Of a stretch of DNA of 64,000 bases, positions 27,167-37,759 are shown piece after piece (within the stretch, counting starts at the first letter, position 1; the number at the start of each line of letters is the position of its first letter). The notes below the pieces were generated by a model. That model was not told the DNA's origin, did not search any database, and saw only the letters and a list, made by a program, of their open reading frames with translations. Where the stretch lies: contig JAHBWD010000003.1 of NCBI GenBank assembly GCA_019637175.1, forward strand, positions 62,001 to 126,000, in the 5' to 3' direction. A program made the position numbers and the translations under genes. This DNA comes from Labilithrix sp. Lineage in GTDB: Bacteria; Myxococcota_A; Polyangia; Polyangiales; Polyangiaceae.

Positions 27167-28499
27167 GCGAGGCCTGGAGGAGCGCCACGAGGATGTCGGC
27201 CTGCTCCTGGATCGCGAAATCCTTCGTGTCGCGCGCGAGGAGCTTCATCGACGTCGCGTGCATCTCGGCGATGCGGCGGAGGCCGCCCGCGCGCCCGACG
27301 TGATCGCCGATGAACGCCGCGTCGAGCCGCCGGAGCGTCGCCATCGCCGACGCGTAGGCGATGACGTCGCCGTGGCGCGACTTGGCGATGCGCTCGATGT
27401 CGTCGTCGTAGGTGCACGGAACGTCGGCCTTGAAGTCGCGCGGCCCGCCCCAGGCGAGATCGTCGACGTGCGCGGTGACGGTGAAGCGGAAGTCTTCGCC
27501 GGGCACCCACGCCGGAACGGTGACGCGCACGACCTCGGTGCGCGCTTCGCCCGCGCGCACGTTGCCGAGCACGAGCTCGCCCGCGTCGAGCGCCCAGCGC
27601 GCCTCGCCGCCGGAGGCCTCGAGCACGTGCGACGGCGCCGGCGTTCCCTCGAACGTGAGCCGAACGTCGCGGAAGGTCGTCATGCCCGCCTGCGGGATCT
27701 GCGTGCGGACGGCCTCGATGCGCTCGTCGAGATCGTCTTGCCCGCGCACGCGCACCGCGCCGATCTGGACGCCGCGCTGCGCGAGGCGCGAGACGTCGCT
27801 CACGTCGGCCGGGCTGAGCGGCGCGTCGGTGAGCACGAGGACGCGCTGCGTGACCTCGGGCGACGCGATCGCGGCGCCCGCGGCGCGGAGCGTCGCCGGC
27901 ATGTCGCGTGGGCCGCGCGCGCGCGTGCGGATGTGGTTCCTCAGCGCCGCGAGCGCCATGGATCGATGCGACGCCGGCATCATCGGCACGACCACGCGCT
28001 TGCCGTGCGCGTCGAGGATCGTCACGCGGTCGCGACCGGCGAGCTGCGCGAGCGCGGCGTCGACGAGCGCGGGGACGTCGGGCGACTCGCCGTCGAGGAC
28101 GACGGCGACGTTCTCTCCCCAACGCGCGGTGCCTTCGGCGGCGGGCGCGATCACGTCGACGCGAACGAGCACCTCGCCGCCCCACGCAGGGACGCGCGTG
28201 TCGCTCGGACGAAGCACGATCGCGAGCCCAGGCGTCGCGAGCACCGTGGGCCGGCTCGCCTCGGTGAAGCGGCCGTCTTTCGGGAGGATGAAGCCGATCG
28301 GCGCGCGCCACGGCTCGTCGGCGCTGCGACGCACGACCGCGACCGGCGGGCTCTTGCTGTCGCGATACTCGATGCCGTTGGCCGTGAGCACCGACGCGCC
28401 GCTCGCGCCCTTCTCCTGGAACACCATCGTGCCGTCGCGCGCCATCACCGGATGTGCGCATCCGGCGAGGAGCACGAGGAACGGGAGCGCCCAGCGCAT
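27162..28499 (-). CDS. Lipoprotein with degenerate vWA-like domain
   Basis: This 445-residue lipoprotein has lipobox LLAGC directly after the short signal MRWALPFLV. The middle (about 115-260) looks like a von Willebrand A fold: VVLDGESPDV replaces the usual DxSxS metal site, and QRVLVLTDAPLS fits the central strand. A beta-rich stretch and a helical C-terminus follow. I took ATG 28499, not the earlier in-frame start at 28544, because 28499 begins the signal peptide and TATACT sits 9 bp upstream. It resembles the vWA domains of TIM44/YfbK-type envelope proteins, but the MIDAS loss makes cation binding doubtful. Function unknown. Confidence 0.75.
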   Translation of the reverse strand: MRWALPFLVLLAGCAHPVMARDGTMVFQEKGASGASVLTANGIEYRDSKSPPVAVVRRSADEPWRAPIGFILPKDGRFTEASRPTVLATPGLAIVLRPSDTRVPAWGGEVLVRVDVIAPAAEGTARWGENVAVVLDGESPDVPALVDAALAQLAGRDRVTILDAHGKRVVVPMMPASHRSMALAALRNHIRTRARGPRDMPATLRAAGAAIASPEVTQRVLVLTDAPLSPADVSDVSRLAQRGVQIGAVRVRGQDDLDERIEAVRTQIPQAGMTTFRDVRLTFEGTPAPSHVLEASGGEARWALDAGELVLGNVRAGEARTEVVRVTVPAWVPGEDFRFTVTAHVDDLAWGGPRDFKADVPCTYDDDIERIAKSRHGDVIAYASAMATLRRLDAAFIGDHVGRAGGLRRIAEMHATSMKLLARDTKDFAIQEQADILVALLQASR

Positions 28500-28508
28500 G
28501 GACCTGGA

Positions 28509-28514
28509 AGTATA
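28509..28514 (-). promoter_or_regulatory. -10-like hexamer TATACT
   Basis: TATACT lies 9 bp before ATG 28499 of the vWA-like lipoprotein. It is one of the better -10 matches in the window and predicts a very short leader. Confidence 0.4.
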
Positions 28515-28597
28515 CGCACGGGGCCGCGCGGATGCTCGACGCACGCGTCAGTTCGTTGCGAAACGCGACGCGGCGTCTCCGGAGGTTCGCACCTCGA

Positions 28598-31500
28598 TCA
28601 GGCGGGCGGCTGGGAGGGCGGCGCGCCCATCGACTGGAGCGCCGCCCCACAGTCGTCGGCCACGAGGCGGTTGCCCGCGGCGCGCGCGAGATCGCGGACC
28701 TTCTGGAACTCGAGGCGCGCGCCGTCGGCGTCGCCGCGATGCCGGAGCAGCTTCGCGAGGAGGACGCGTCCGCCGAGGACGTCCCACGTGAACTCGTTGG
28801 CCTCGGCGTAGCGGATGCCCTGCATGAGGACCTTCTCCGCTTCGGCGTCGCCGGCGAGGCCGTCGAGGAATGCAAGGTACATCCGATTGTGGCTCGCGAG
28901 GCGCTCGTGCCCGAGCTCGTCGCAGAGCGCGAGCGACTGCTTGAAGGCGCCGTACGCGCGCGCGAAGTCGTCGAGGTGGGTCAGGATGTCGCCGAGGTTG
29001 TGGAGGTTGACGGCGACCTCGTACTGGAGGCCGAGCTCGCGCGCCATGTCGATGGCCTTCTCCGAGCTCAGCGCCGCGGCGCGGAAGTCGCGCGAGAAGT
29101 AGTCGATGAGCGCGCGCAGCTTGTGGCGCTCGCACACGAAGGTGGGCTCGTTCGCGACGAGGCTCTCGAGCCGATCGAAATGACGGAGCGCGGCGGCGCG
29201 ATCGCCCATCGCGGCGTTCGTCTGCGCGAGGCTGACGCCGAGCTTGTGCTCTTCGACCTTGTCGCCGCCGGTCGTGACGATCGACTGCATGCGCTCGAGG
29301 AGCGAGAGACTTCGCTTGAAGTCTCCCTGGCGGCCGGAGAACTCGGCGCCGGCGACGAGGGCCGACTTCACGAGCTCCTGTCGATCCTGGGCGATCGCCT
29401 CGGCGGCCGCGAACTGCGCTCGCGCGGCGTCGAACATGTGCAGGGCGCCGAGCACGCGCCCGGCGTCGATGCGCACCTTCACGCGCAGCTCGAGGCCTTC
29501 GTCGTAGTCGACGGGCGAAGCGTCGACGTGCGCGATGACGCGCTCGCAGATCTCCATCGCCTCGGGGAGCGAGCGCACGAGGCGCACGGCCTTGGCGAGC
29601 CCGGCGAGCCAGCCGGCGAGCTCGGCGGGCTCGCGCTCTTTCGGATCGCAGAGCTCGATCGCGCGGGCGAAGTCGCGCGTCGCGGCCTCGAGCTGGCCGT
29701 TGTCGAGCCGGCGCGCTGCGCTCTTCGCGAACCAAGCGCCCGCGCGCTCGCGCTCGCCCGCCGAGAAGAGGTGACGCGCGATGCGCCCGGCGTGCTCGAC
29801 CGCTTGGGCGTCGAGCGTCTTCTCGAGCGCGAGGCCCGCCGCGGCGTGCATCTCGCGGGCGGCCTCCGCGGTGAGCGCGTCGACGACGACCTCGCGGACG
29901 ATGGGCGACGTGAAGCGCAGCTCGAGGGGCCCGGTGTGCACGAGGAAGCCGCGATCGCGCAACACCGCGAGCGAGCGCTCGAGGGAAGCGAGATCGAGGC
30001 CGGTCATCTGCGAGAGGGCGTTCGCGTCGACCGGCTCGCCGAGGACGGCCGCCGCTTGCAGGATCGCGCGATCGGGCGCGAGCAGGCGCGAGACGCGCGA
30101 GGCGACGAGGCCGCGCAGCGTCTTCGGCAGCGCGAGGTCTTGCCCCACGAGCTTCATGCTCACGACCGATCCGTCGCCGACCGTCACCGCGCGCGCCTCG
30201 AGGAGCGCCTTGAGGACCTCTTCGATCATCTGCGGGTGGCCGCCCGCGCGATCGCGCACGAAACGGATCAGCTCGGAGGGGACGCGATCGACCTCGAGGC
30301 GGACCGCGACGAGGCGCTCGGCGTCTTCTTGTTTGAGATCCGACAGATCGATCTGCGCGTGGACGCCGTCTTTCTCGAGCGGGTGAGAGAAGCCGGCGCG
30401 CGTCGCGAGCACGAAGAGCGCGCGCGCCTGGGGCACGCGACCGATCACCGCCTCGAGGACGCCGAAGCTGTCTCCGTCCATGCAGTGCGCCGCGTCCCAC
30501 GCGAACGAGTGCGGGCGATCTTCGCAGAGCTTGAGCACCATGCGCGTGAAGGCGTTGACGAGCGACGCCTTCGCGTTGCCCTGGGAGACGCCGGCGCTCG
30601 CGCCGAGCGCCGCGAGGACGGCGCCGACCTCGTCGTCGTGCAGGCCGAGCGCGCGCAGGCGAGGAACGACCTGACGGATGCGCACGTCGGGATCGCCTTC
30701 GGCGACGCCGCAGAGCACCTGGAGCATCGACTGGATGCCGGAGAGCGGGAGATCGGTGCCGCGCGGGAGACACGTCGCGAGGTACCAACCGACGTTGTAG
30801 CCGCCCTTGCGGAGCCGGCGCTCGACCTCGAGGAGCATGCGCGTCTTGCCGATGCCGTGATCGCCGCGCACCGTGAGCAGGCTCGCGCTCCGCCGCGTCG
30901 CGCTCGCGAGCACCTCGCCGACGGACCGCAGCTCGTCGCGCCGCCCGACGAAGCGCCCGAACGCTTCGCCGGCGCCGCGCACCTCTTTGACGAGCAGCGT
31001 CGTCGACGCCGAGAGCCCGGGCGTGCGCGACTCGCCGAGCGCGTCGAAGACGAAGAGGCTCCGCACCTGGCGCATCGCCGAAGCGCTGATCGCGCACATG
31101 CCTTCGCGCGCGCGCGCGAGATCGCGCGCGGTCGTGACGAGCGACGCGAGCGGCTCGTCTTCGGTGGGCTCACCGTCGCCGCTCACGTGGATGCGGCCGA
31201 CGTGGAGGCCGGCGCTCGGCTGCCGCGCGCCCGCGAGCGAGCGGAGGACGACGAGCGCGCAGCGCGTCGCGATCTCGGTGTCGCGGCCGTCGGGATCGTC
31301 GACGCCGAAGAGCGCCGTCACCTGCTCGAGCTCGCGCGAGAGGATGCGCCCGCCGTGGCGCGTGATCGTCTGCGCGGCGCGATCGGCGAGCGCGGGATCG
31401 TCGCGCCCGGGCAGCTCGACGACGAGCGCGGTCACCTCGCGCCGCTCGCCCATGCCGACGGCGCGCTCGACGTCGAGCACGGGCGCGACCGACTCGACCT

Positions 31501-32593
31501 TCGTCACCGAGTGACGGCGCATCGATCCCGGGACCTCGACCGGCGTTCGCTCCTGCGAAGGCAGGACCTCGGCGTCGAGGACGACGTGGGCCCCGAGATC
31601 CTCGTGGGGATGCGCGAGCCGGCCGGCCTCGTCGGGCGATCGGAAGCGCGCGAGGAAGTCCGCGAGATCATGGGCGGAGAAGCGCCGCCCTTGCGAGTAG
31701 AGGAACGCGAGGAGCGCCTCGTACATCCGCCCCGCGTCGGCGAAGCGATCTTCGGGCTTGGCCGCCATCGCCGTCTTGAGGAGCGCGACGAGCTCGGCGG
31801 GCACCTCGGCGCGCAGCAGCTCGACCGGCGGATACTCGCACGCCGTGACGCGGCGGAGCGTTTCGAACGAGGTCGGCGCGCTGAACGGGTTGACCCCCGC
31901 GAGCATCTCGTAGAGCACCGTGCCGAGCGAGAAGAGATCGCTCCGCGCGTCGACCGCTTCGCCCTCGGCGTGCTCGGGGCTCATGTAGCCGAACTTGCCC
32001 TGGAGCTGGCGCTGCCGCGTGTCTTCGATCCCGGTCGGCTCGAGGACGCCGCGCGCCTTGGCGATGCCGAAGTCGGTGACCTTCACCTCGCCCTCGAGCG
32101 AGAGCAAGACGTTCTGAGGCGACACGTCGAGGTGCACGATGTTGAGCGGCTGGTTCTGCTCGTCGCGCCTCCGGTGCGCGTGATCGAGCCCCTTGGCCAC
32201 CTCGGCGGCGACGTACACCGCCATCTCGACGGGGATCGGGATCTGCTGTCGTCGACAGCGCGCGAGCAGCGTCGCGAGATCGAGCCCGCTGACGTACTCC
32301 ATCGCCATGTAGTACGCGTCGGCCGACGGCATTCCGCCGACGACCGTTCCCGGCGCGAGGCCGAGATCGAAGACCTGCACGACGTTCGCGTGCGAGAGAC
32401 GCACCGCGAGCTTGGCCTCGTGGATGAACATCTCCACGAACTGCTCGCTCTCGGCGAGCTCCGGCAAGATCCGCTTGATGACGACGACCTTCTCGAAGCC
32501 CTCGACGCCGTAGCTCTTGGCCTTGAAGACTTCGGCCATTCCCCCTTGGCCGAGCCTCTCGAGTAGGCGATACCGCCCGAACGTCGTGTTCAC
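28598..32593 (-). CDS. Ser/Thr kinase - cyclase-like - AAA ATPase - helical repeat regulator
   Basis: This 1331-residue protein starts with a kinase domain (G-loop GQGGMAEV 15-22, Lys40, DFG 174-176). The catalytic HRD reads HLD (154-156), making it a non-RD kinase. Residues 380-530 resemble a class III nucleotide cyclase but lack its metal aspartates (VTALVVELPG), so it is probably inactive. A STAND-type AAA ATPase follows, with Walker A GDHGIGKT (577-584) and FAWDAAH as Walker B, then about 500 residues of TPR-like repeats. This order matches the PknK-like and adenylate-cyclase/ATPase giants common in Myxococcota. No membrane segment, so a cytoplasmic signalling hub. The start is GTG 32593, preceded by GGGGA. 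Confidence 0.88.
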   Translation of the reverse strand: MNTTFGRYRLLERLGQGGMAEVFKAKSYGVEGFEKVVVIKRILPELAESEQFVEMFIHEAKLAVRLSHANVVQVFDLGLAPGTVVGGMPSADAYYMAMEYVSGLDLATLLARCRRQQIPIPVEMAVYVAAEVAKGLDHAHRRRDEQNQPLNIVHLDVSPQNVLLSLEGEVKVTDFGIAKARGVLEPTGIEDTRQRQLQGKFGYMSPEHAEGEAVDARSDLFSLGTVLYEMLAGVNPFSAPTSFETLRRVTACEYPPVELLRAEVPAELVALLKTAMAAKPEDRFADAGRMYEALLAFLYSQGRRFSAHDLADFLARFRSPDEAGRLAHPHEDLGAHVVLDAEVLPSQERTPVEVPGSMRRHSVTKVESVAPVLDVERAVGMGERREVTALVVELPGRDDPALADRAAQTITRHGGRILSRELEQVTALFGVDDPDGRDTEIATRCALVVLRSLAGARQPSAGLHVGRIHVSGDGEPTEDEPLASLVTTARDLARAREGMCAISASAMRQVRSLFVFDALGESRTPGLSASTTLLVKEVRGAGEAFGRFVGRRDELRSVGEVLASATRRSASLLTVRGDHGIGKTRMLLEVERRLRKGGYNVGWYLATCLPRGTDLPLSGIQSMLQVLCGVAEGDPDVRIRQVVPRLRALGLHDDEVGAVLAALGASAGVSQGNAKASLVNAFTRMVLKLCEDRPHSFAWDAAHCMDGDSFGVLEAVIGRVPQARALFVLATRAGFSHPLEKDGVHAQIDLSDLKQEDAERLVAVRLEVDRVPSELIRFVRDRAGGHPQMIEEVLKALLEARAVTVGDGSVVSMKLVGQDLALPKTLRGLVASRVSRLLAPDRAILQAAAVLGEPVDANALSQMTGLDLASLERSLAVLRDRGFLVHTGPLELRFTSPIVREVVVDALTAEAAREMHAAAGLALEKTLDAQAVEHAGRIARHLFSAGERERAGAWFAKSAARRLDNGQLEAATRDFARAIELCDPKEREPAELAGWLAGLAKAVRLVRSLPEAMEICERVIAHVDASPVDYDEGLELRVKVRIDAGRVLGALHMFDAARAQFAAAEAIAQDRQELVKSALVAGAEFSGRQGDFKRSLSLLERMQSIVTTGGDKVEEHKLGVSLAQTNAAMGDRAAALRHFDRLESLVANEPTFVCERHKLRALIDYFSRDFRAAALSSEKAIDMARELGLQYEVAVNLHNLGDILTHLDDFARAYGAFKQSLALCDELGHERLASHNRMYLAFLDGLAGDAEAEKVLMQGIRYAEANEFTWDVLGGRVLLAKLLRHRGDADGARLEFQKVRDLARAAGNRLVADDCGAALQSMGAPPSQPPA

Positions 32594-32639
32594 GATCCCC
32601 GCGATAACGTAGCACGTCCGGCGGGAATCTCAGGGAAGC

Positions 32640-35138
32640 TCAGCGGGTCAGCCAGATCGCGCTCGTGAACGCCAGCGGTTGGACGGGCATGAAGGGCAGC
32701 GCATCGTCGAGCTTTCGATCGCCGCGCACGACGACCACGATCCAGCGCGCGCCCTCGGGGACGGTGAGGGAGAGATCGCCGTCGAACCGAACGGTGCGTG
32801 AGGCGGCGTCGTCGAGCGTGCCCTCTTCCTTGCCGAGGCGCGTCGGTCGCGACGGGATCGCTGCCTTGAAGAGCACCTCGCGGCGGCTCGCCGCAGGCGC
32901 AGCGCCGGGCGACGCGGGCGGCCCCCCGGGAACGCCGGCGAGCACCTCGACGCCCGTGACGTCGACCCACGGCGCCGCGCGCACGCGGAGCTTTCCGAGG
33001 AGCGGCGCGCCTCGCGGCGCCGGGATCTCGTCGCCGGGTCTCGCTGGCCGGCCGTCGGGACCGGCGAGCTCGATCTCGATCATCGGACCGCTCGTGACGA
33101 ACGTCCTCCCCTTCTTGATCGCCGCGACGACGGCGGCGGTGTCGATCGGCTGACCGGTGTCGCCGGCGGCCTTCGCTTCGACGAGCGCGTACGTGCGGGG
33201 ATAGCCCGCCCACTGGTACTGGATGCGGTGCGAGTCGCTGCTCCCCGTCGCCGCGATGTGCTTGCCGAGGTTGAGGAGCGCGAACCAGTCTTCGAGCACC
33301 GTCTCGGTGCGCGAGCGATTCGCGAGATCGTAGCCGTTGTAGACCTCGAGCGCGTCGAAGTCGGTCCGCATGCCCGAGGGAATGCGAGGGACCCTCGGAT
33401 CGAAGTTGACGATGTGGAAGTAGCCGATCCCCGAAGGCAGGCGCGGGTGGTTGACCTGGATCACGCGGTTGGGATCGCCTCGACGCCCCGCAGCGAAGAC
33501 GGCGCCGGCCGTCGTTCCCTTGAACGGCGGCACCGAGCCCGGCGGATACGGAAAGACGCCGAAGTGACCGAAGCGCGGGTTGTAGGTCGTCACCTCCACG
33601 CCGGTGACGTGCGAGAGCTGCTTCGAGAGACGAAGCATCTCGAGCGGCGCGGTGTAGTCGCCGACGACGTTGTGCTCCGTCGGCACGGCGAAGTCGATGC
33701 CGGCGGACACGAGCGAGAGCACGCGATCTTCCGGGGTCACCGGGCTGTCGAAGCTCGGACGCGCGTGCACGTGGAGATCGCATCCGACGAGGCCCGGCGT
33801 GGGGACGACGTGACGAAGCGCGAGCTCCACGTTCTTCGTGTGGCCGCTCTGCACCTCGACGACCTCGGCGTCGATGCTCCACTCGATGCCCTTCGTCGCC
33901 GCGACGCGGTACTTCCCCGAGGGCAGCGGCGTCTCGGCGTCGCCGTCGTGCACGTCCATCAGCGGGCCCGCGCCGGAGGCGCGATAGTCGGGGCCGAAGC
34001 TCGGATCGAGCGTGCCCTCGACGCCCTTGACCAAGAGTCGCGCGACGATCCGCTGACCGGTGTCGGCGTCGATGACCTTCACGTGGAGACCGCCGCCCGG
34101 CGACACGTCGAGGCGCAGCTCCGCCGGCGTTCCCGGCACGAAGCGAACCGGCGCGCTCGTGTGCGCCGCCTCGAGCGCGGCGAACCACTGCACCGCGCTC
34201 GTCGGCGCTTCGAGCGCGAAGTGGCCCTGCGCGTCGGTGGCGGCGCGAATGAGCGGGTGGCCCTCTTCGTCGAGGGCGATCACGTGCGCTCGCTCCGTCG
34301 TACCCTTCACCACACCTTCGACCTTCGCCACCTGCGCTTTCTGGAGGCGCCAGAGGCGGCCCCACAAGAGCGGGCTCGACGCCCCGATGAGGACGCCGAG
34401 ATCGAGGCGCGCCGGCTTCGGCGCCGCGCCAGGCGATCGTTGGGCCGCCGTCTCGGTCTTCGTGGAGACGACGATGCGCGGCTGCGCGCCCGGCTGCGCG
34501 ACGTCGGGCGCGATCTCGGAGATCGAGATCGCGCCTTGCGCGGAGAAGAGCGCGAACGGGTGCACCTCGTCTTCGACCACGACGGTGCGCGCCTCGACGG
34601 TGGTGGTGTCGGCCACCGAGCCGGCGCCGGGGACGAAGAGCGATCGCCCGGCCTGCGCGAGGCCGATCCGCAGCGCGTACGTGTGCGCGGCGCTTCCCGT
34701 CTCGGGCGTCACGACGAGGCTCGCGGCCAACAGATCCGACGCCGGATCCATCCTCAGGTCGAGCGCGCCGGTCGCGCGCTCTTCGCCGATCTCGATCGGG
34801 AACGACGCGGAGAGCGTCGTCTTGTCGCGGAGCTGCACGTCGCCGCGGCGCATCACGAGCGGACGCTCGGCGCCGTCGACGACGAGCGACATCTCGAGAT
34901 CGGCGCGGCTCCGGGCGTCGGCGCTCGCGATCGCGAGGCGCCCCGACGTGGGAAAGAACGAGTAGCGCGCGACGGCGCCGCCGAGCTCGGTGACCTCGCC
35001 GGCGCGCGCCGCGACCGGGACGGCGCGCCGGCCTCGCTGCGCGCCGAACGCGAGCGCGAGCGCGATGAGCGCGGCGACGATGGCGACGCCGAAGACGTCG
35101 CGCTTGGAGTGTGAGTCGAGGGACTCGGAGGGCGTCAA
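32640..35138 (-). CDS. PHP-domain metallohydrolase, CehA/McbA-like, membrane-anchored
   Basis: This 832-residue protein has an N-terminal membrane anchor (about residues 15-34). A long beta-rich region and a carboxypeptidase-regulatory-like module (about 330-460) follow, then a C-terminal PHP domain. The PHP metal motifs are DLHVH, PTEHN, NHPRL and GSSDSHR. The PHP fold hydrolyses phosphoesters or, in CehA, carbamate esters; substrate unknown. The start is TTG 35138, which overlaps the tsaE stop (TTGA), so it is coupled to tsaE. The kinase-ATPase gene begins 46 bp further downstream. Confidence 0.83.
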   Translation of the reverse strand: MTPSESLDSHSKRDVFGVAIVAALIALALAFGAQRGRRAVPVAARAGEVTELGGAVARYSFFPTSGRLAIASADARSRADLEMSLVVDGAERPLVMRRGDVQLRDKTTLSASFPIEIGEERATGALDLRMDPASDLLAASLVVTPETGSAAHTYALRIGLAQAGRSLFVPGAGSVADTTTVEARTVVVEDEVHPFALFSAQGAISISEIAPDVAQPGAQPRIVVSTKTETAAQRSPGAAPKPARLDLGVLIGASSPLLWGRLWRLQKAQVAKVEGVVKGTTERAHVIALDEEGHPLIRAATDAQGHFALEAPTSAVQWFAALEAAHTSAPVRFVPGTPAELRLDVSPGGGLHVKVIDADTGQRIVARLLVKGVEGTLDPSFGPDYRASGAGPLMDVHDGDAETPLPSGKYRVAATKGIEWSIDAEVVEVQSGHTKNVELALRHVVPTPGLVGCDLHVHARPSFDSPVTPEDRVLSLVSAGIDFAVPTEHNVVGDYTAPLEMLRLSKQLSHVTGVEVTTYNPRFGHFGVFPYPPGSVPPFKGTTAGAVFAAGRRGDPNRVIQVNHPRLPSGIGYFHIVNFDPRVPRIPSGMRTDFDALEVYNGYDLANRSRTETVLEDWFALLNLGKHIAATGSSDSHRIQYQWAGYPRTYALVEAKAAGDTGQPIDTAAVVAAIKKGRTFVTSGPMIEIELAGPDGRPARPGDEIPAPRGAPLLGKLRVRAAPWVDVTGVEVLAGVPGGPPASPGAAPAASRREVLFKAAIPSRPTRLGKEEGTLDDAASRTVRFDGDLSLTVPEGARWIVVVVRGDRKLDDALPFMPVQPLAFTSAIWLTR

Positions 35139-35611
35139 CGCACGTCGATCATAACACCTTCGGCCTTCTTGCCGGTGAGGGACGCGACGCGCGAGCCGTC
35201 GTCGCGGAGCGAGAGGCCGACGGCGAGCGCGACGTCGCCGCCGAGCGCGGCCTCGAAGCCCTCGCCCCACTCCACGAGCGCGATCGCGCCCTCGGCGCGA
35301 CGCTCGGGGACGCCGAGGCGGTGGATCTCCTTCTCCGTCGCGGCATGGGAGTCGCCGCGCAGGCGATAGAGATCCGCGTGGAGGAGCACGGCGCGGGGCG
35401 TCTCGTGCTCTTGCACCAGCGTGAACGTCGGGCTCGCGATGGGCACGTGCGCCGGGACGCCGAGCGCGCGCGCGATCGCGCGCGCGAGGAACGTCTTTCC
35501 CGCGCCGAGATCCCCCGACAAGACGACGAGATCGCCCGGCGCGAGCGCCGCGGCGATGCGCACGCCGAGGCGCGTCGTGTCACGCCGACTCGCGAGAGGA
35601 AGCGCGACCAT
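35135..35611 (-). CDS. tsaE: tRNA threonylcarbamoyladenosine biosynthesis ATPase
   Basis: At 158 residues this is the usual TsaE size. The P-loop GDLGAGKT (33-40), SPTF (60-63), HADLYRL (78-84) and VEWGE (113-117) are all diagnostic. TsaE powers the TsaBD complex that adds threonylcarbamoyl to A37 of tRNAs reading ANN codons, in the cytoplasm. The start is ATG 35611, 7 bp after the preceding stop. The downstream PHP gene starts on its stop codon (TTGA). TsaB and TsaD are not nearby. Confidence 0.92.
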   Translation of the reverse strand: MVALPLASRRDTTRLGVRIAAALAPGDLVVLSGDLGAGKTFLARAIARALGVPAHVPIASPTFTLVQEHETPRAVLLHADLYRLRGDSHAATEKEIHRLGVPERRAEGAIALVEWGEGFEAALGGDVALAVGLSLRDDGSRVASLTGKKAEGVMIDVR

Positions 35612-35618
35612 CGGGCGA

Positions 35619-36689
35619 TCAGAACCGAAACATCGCGCGCGCGGTGCCGCCGCCGAGCACGAGCGTACCGCTGCCGCCGAGCGCGGTCGCGAGATCGCCG
35701 GCGAGCTCGAGCTGGAGGCGCTCGCCGATGCCCCAGGAGACGAAGGCCGCACCGTGGGTGGCGAAGCGCGCCGTTTTGTCGGCGCCGAGCGCGACGTGCG
35801 CGCCGATCAACAGCTCGGGCCCGATGAACACGCGGTGCTGCGGGAGGACCGGGATGGCGTAGCGCGCGCCCGCGCCGATCTCGATCGCGCGCGGGCCGAC
35901 GACCTGGCTCGTGAAGATGCCGCGGAGCTCGAGCCCGGGCGCCTGCTCGATCGCGTAGCCGAACGCGACGCCGATGGGCATCGCCCACGACGGACCGCGC
36001 GCGGTCTCGGGCCTCGCGAGCGCGTTGGAGACGCCGATCGAGAGACCGAGCGCCGCGGGGTGACCCTCGGCGTACGCGTGCTTGATCACCGGCTTGGCGG
36101 GCTCCGGCGGAGGCGGCGGAGGCGGCGGAGGCGGCGGCTCCTTCGGCTTCGGGCGATGCTTGCGCGGCGCATCACGCCACGGGATCGGCGCGTTCGCGAT
36201 CCCCTCGGGTCGAAGCAGCAGCGCGAGCATCTCGCCGATCTCGGCGGTCGCTGCGTCGGGATCGATCTCGCGCGCGAGCGACTCGACGCGCCCCGTCTCG
36301 ACCTGACACGCCTCGAGCTCGACGCGATAGAGCGTGTAGCCCGTCTCTTCGCTCCCGTCGGGCGCCTTGGCCGGCGGCACGTCGCGCCGTTCGACCTGCG
36401 CCGTGAGCGTCCACTCCGCGCCCGCGGCCTTGCCCGCGGCGCGGTACTCGCTGCTCGTGTCGGGCGATCCGTCGGCGACCGCGCGATCGGCCGAGAGCAT
36501 CTCGGCGTCGCTCGGGAGCGTGTGGCCCATCGCCCGCACCGCGTCGCGCGTCCACGCGCGCGGCTGATCGAGCTCGGGCTTGGGCATGCCTTTCGGCGCG
36601 GTGAACGGCAGCACCGCGACCTTGTCGGCCCAGGCGGGCGCCGCGAAGAGCAGCACGATCGTCGAGACGGCGAAGGTGAGGAGGCGCAT
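35619..36689 (-). CDS. Exported protein with proline-run linker and beta-rich C-terminal domain
   Basis: This 356-residue protein has a clear Sec signal peptide (cleavage after AAPAWA) and an N-terminal domain starting [11 protein letters not shown], a theme seen in myxobacterial envelope proteins. A run of eleven prolines lies in the middle. The C-terminal 150 residues have alternating hydrophobic strands ending in Phe (TARAMFRF), like an outer-membrane beta-barrel or porin-like domain. The function is not recognised. I took ATG 36689 because it begins the signal peptide; GTG 36716 is also in frame. tsaE follows 7 bp after the stop. Confidence 0.78.
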   Translation of the reverse strand: MRLLTFAVSTIVLLFAAPAWADKVAVLPFTAPKGMPKPELDQPRAWTRDAVRAMGHTLPSDAEMLSADRAVADGSPDTSSEYRAAGKAAGAEWTLTAQVERRDVPPAKAPDGSEETGYTLYRVELEACQVETGRVESLAREIDPDAATAEIGEMLALLLRPEGIANAPIPWRDAPRKHRPKPKEPPPPPPPPPPPEPAKPVIKHAYAEGHPAALGLSIGVSNALARPETARGPSWAMPIGVAFGYAIEQAPGLELRGIFTSQVVGPRAIEIGAGARYAIPVLPQHRVFIGPELLIGAHVALGADKTARFATHGAAFVSWGIGERLQLELAGDLATALGGSGTLVLGGGTARAMFRF

Positions 36690-36717
36690 CCGAGGGGCTC
36701 TCTTCGAGGGCGTCACG

Positions 36718-37641
36718 CTACACCGTCACCAGCTCGCCGGGCGCGGGAAGGACGCAACGCACGCCCGGGAGCGCGTCGTGGACGAAGCGGGCGAAGAGCT
36801 CTTTCGGGCCGATCACGGTCGACGCGAGGACCTGCTCCACGAGGACGTCGGAGAAGACGGCCTCCGCGTGCGACGGGATGACGACCTTGGACTCGAGCGC
36901 GCGCGCCGCCGTGAGCGCGTCGCCAGGGGTCATGACGTGGAGCGCGCCGCCGATGAGGCGCGTGCCGTCGACGGGGAGGATCGCGACGTCGGGCGCGTAG
37001 CGCTCCGCGATCGCCGCCATGTCCGGGTGGAGGCGCGTATCACCTGCAAAATACATGGATGTGCCGCCGCCGCGCACGACGAAGCCGATCTCGTAGATGT
37101 CGTGCAAGGCCGGCACCGCGGCGATCGTGACGGCGCCCTCGCGCGCCTCCTCCCACGGTGCGAGGACGGTCACCTCGCGGTAGCCGAGCTTGCGGATGCG
37201 TGCGGCGAGATCGTGCGTGGCGACGAAGACGCGCGCCCGCTTGTCCATCTCGTCCATCGCGCGGAGATCGGCGTGATCGGCGTGATCGTGCGAGATGAGG
37301 ACGAGATCGAGGCGTCCGATCTCGCTCGGCAGCGCGGCGGGCGCGACCTCGTGGGAGAGCGCGCCGAAGGCGGGATCGTAAAACCAAGGATCGGTGAGCG
37401 CGCGAAGGCCTCCGATCGACAGCAAGTGCGTCGAGTGCCCGACATGGACGACGGACGCGCCGCCCGCGCGATCGAGCGACTCGAGCGACTCGAGCGAGCT
37501 CGCGTAGCGCGCGGGGCTCGACGCGCCGCGCGCGCGGCGATGATCGAAGCGACCGGCGAGCGACTCGTACTCGAGCAGGCTCGCGCCGAGGCCCGCGGCG
37601 ACGCCCGCGAGAAGCCCTCTCCGACCGATCCGGCGCTCCAT
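36718..37641 (-). CDS. Tat-exported metallo-beta-lactamase-fold hydrolase (UlaG/NAPE-PLD-like)
   Basis: This 307-residue enzyme has an N-terminus (RRIGRRGLLAG) that fits a twin-arginine signal. The metal motif HDHADH (118-123) and the segments VVHVGHSTHLL, LTDPWF and YFAGDTRLH mark the UlaG/NAPE-PLD branch. This branch cleaves lactones, phosphodiesters or phospholipids; substrate unknown. ATG 37641 is supported by TAGACT 8 bp upstream. The gene diverges from the PilT-like gene; both carry a -10-like hexamer in the 130-bp gap. Confidence 0.85.
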   Translation of the reverse strand: MERRIGRRGLLAGVAAGLGASLLEYESLAGRFDHRRARGASSPARYASSLESLESLDRAGGASVVHVGHSTHLLSIGGLRALTDPWFYDPAFGALSHEVAPAALPSEIGRLDLVLISHDHADHADLRAMDEMDKRARVFVATHDLAARIRKLGYREVTVLAPWEEAREGAVTIAAVPALHDIYEIGFVVRGGGTSMYFAGDTRLHPDMAAIAERYAPDVAILPVDGTRLIGGALHVMTPGDALTAARALESKVVIPSHAEAVFSDVLVEQVLASTVIGPKELFARFVHDALPGVRCVLPAPGELVTV

Positions 37642-37649
37642 CGCGCGGA

Positions 37650-37655
37650 AGTCTA
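37650..37655 (-). promoter_or_regulatory. -10-like hexamer TAGACT
   Basis: TAGACT lies 8 bp before ATG 37641, identical in sequence and spacing to that of the M16 gene at 2686. This suggests a near-leaderless mRNA. Confidence 0.42.
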
Positions 37656-37759
37656 GTCCCCCGCCGGCGGGACTGCTCGTCACCCGCCGCCGCAGCGCGC
37701 AAATATTCGAAATTGTGCACCAAATCCGAGGTCCGCCGCGTGGGTCGACGTTCGACGTG

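Noticed and set aside
28554..28570. Hairpin CGTTGCG-AAA-CGCGACG after the large kinase gene
   Set aside because: The stem is imperfect (one G-T pair) and without a T-tract, and such stems are frequent by chance in DNA of this GC content.
28454..32566. A 1370-residue plus-strand open frame opposite the large kinase
   Set aside because: The composition is Glu/Arg/Leu/Ala-heavy without domains, and it mirrors the codon pattern of the kinase on the other strand. This is a GC-rich shadow.
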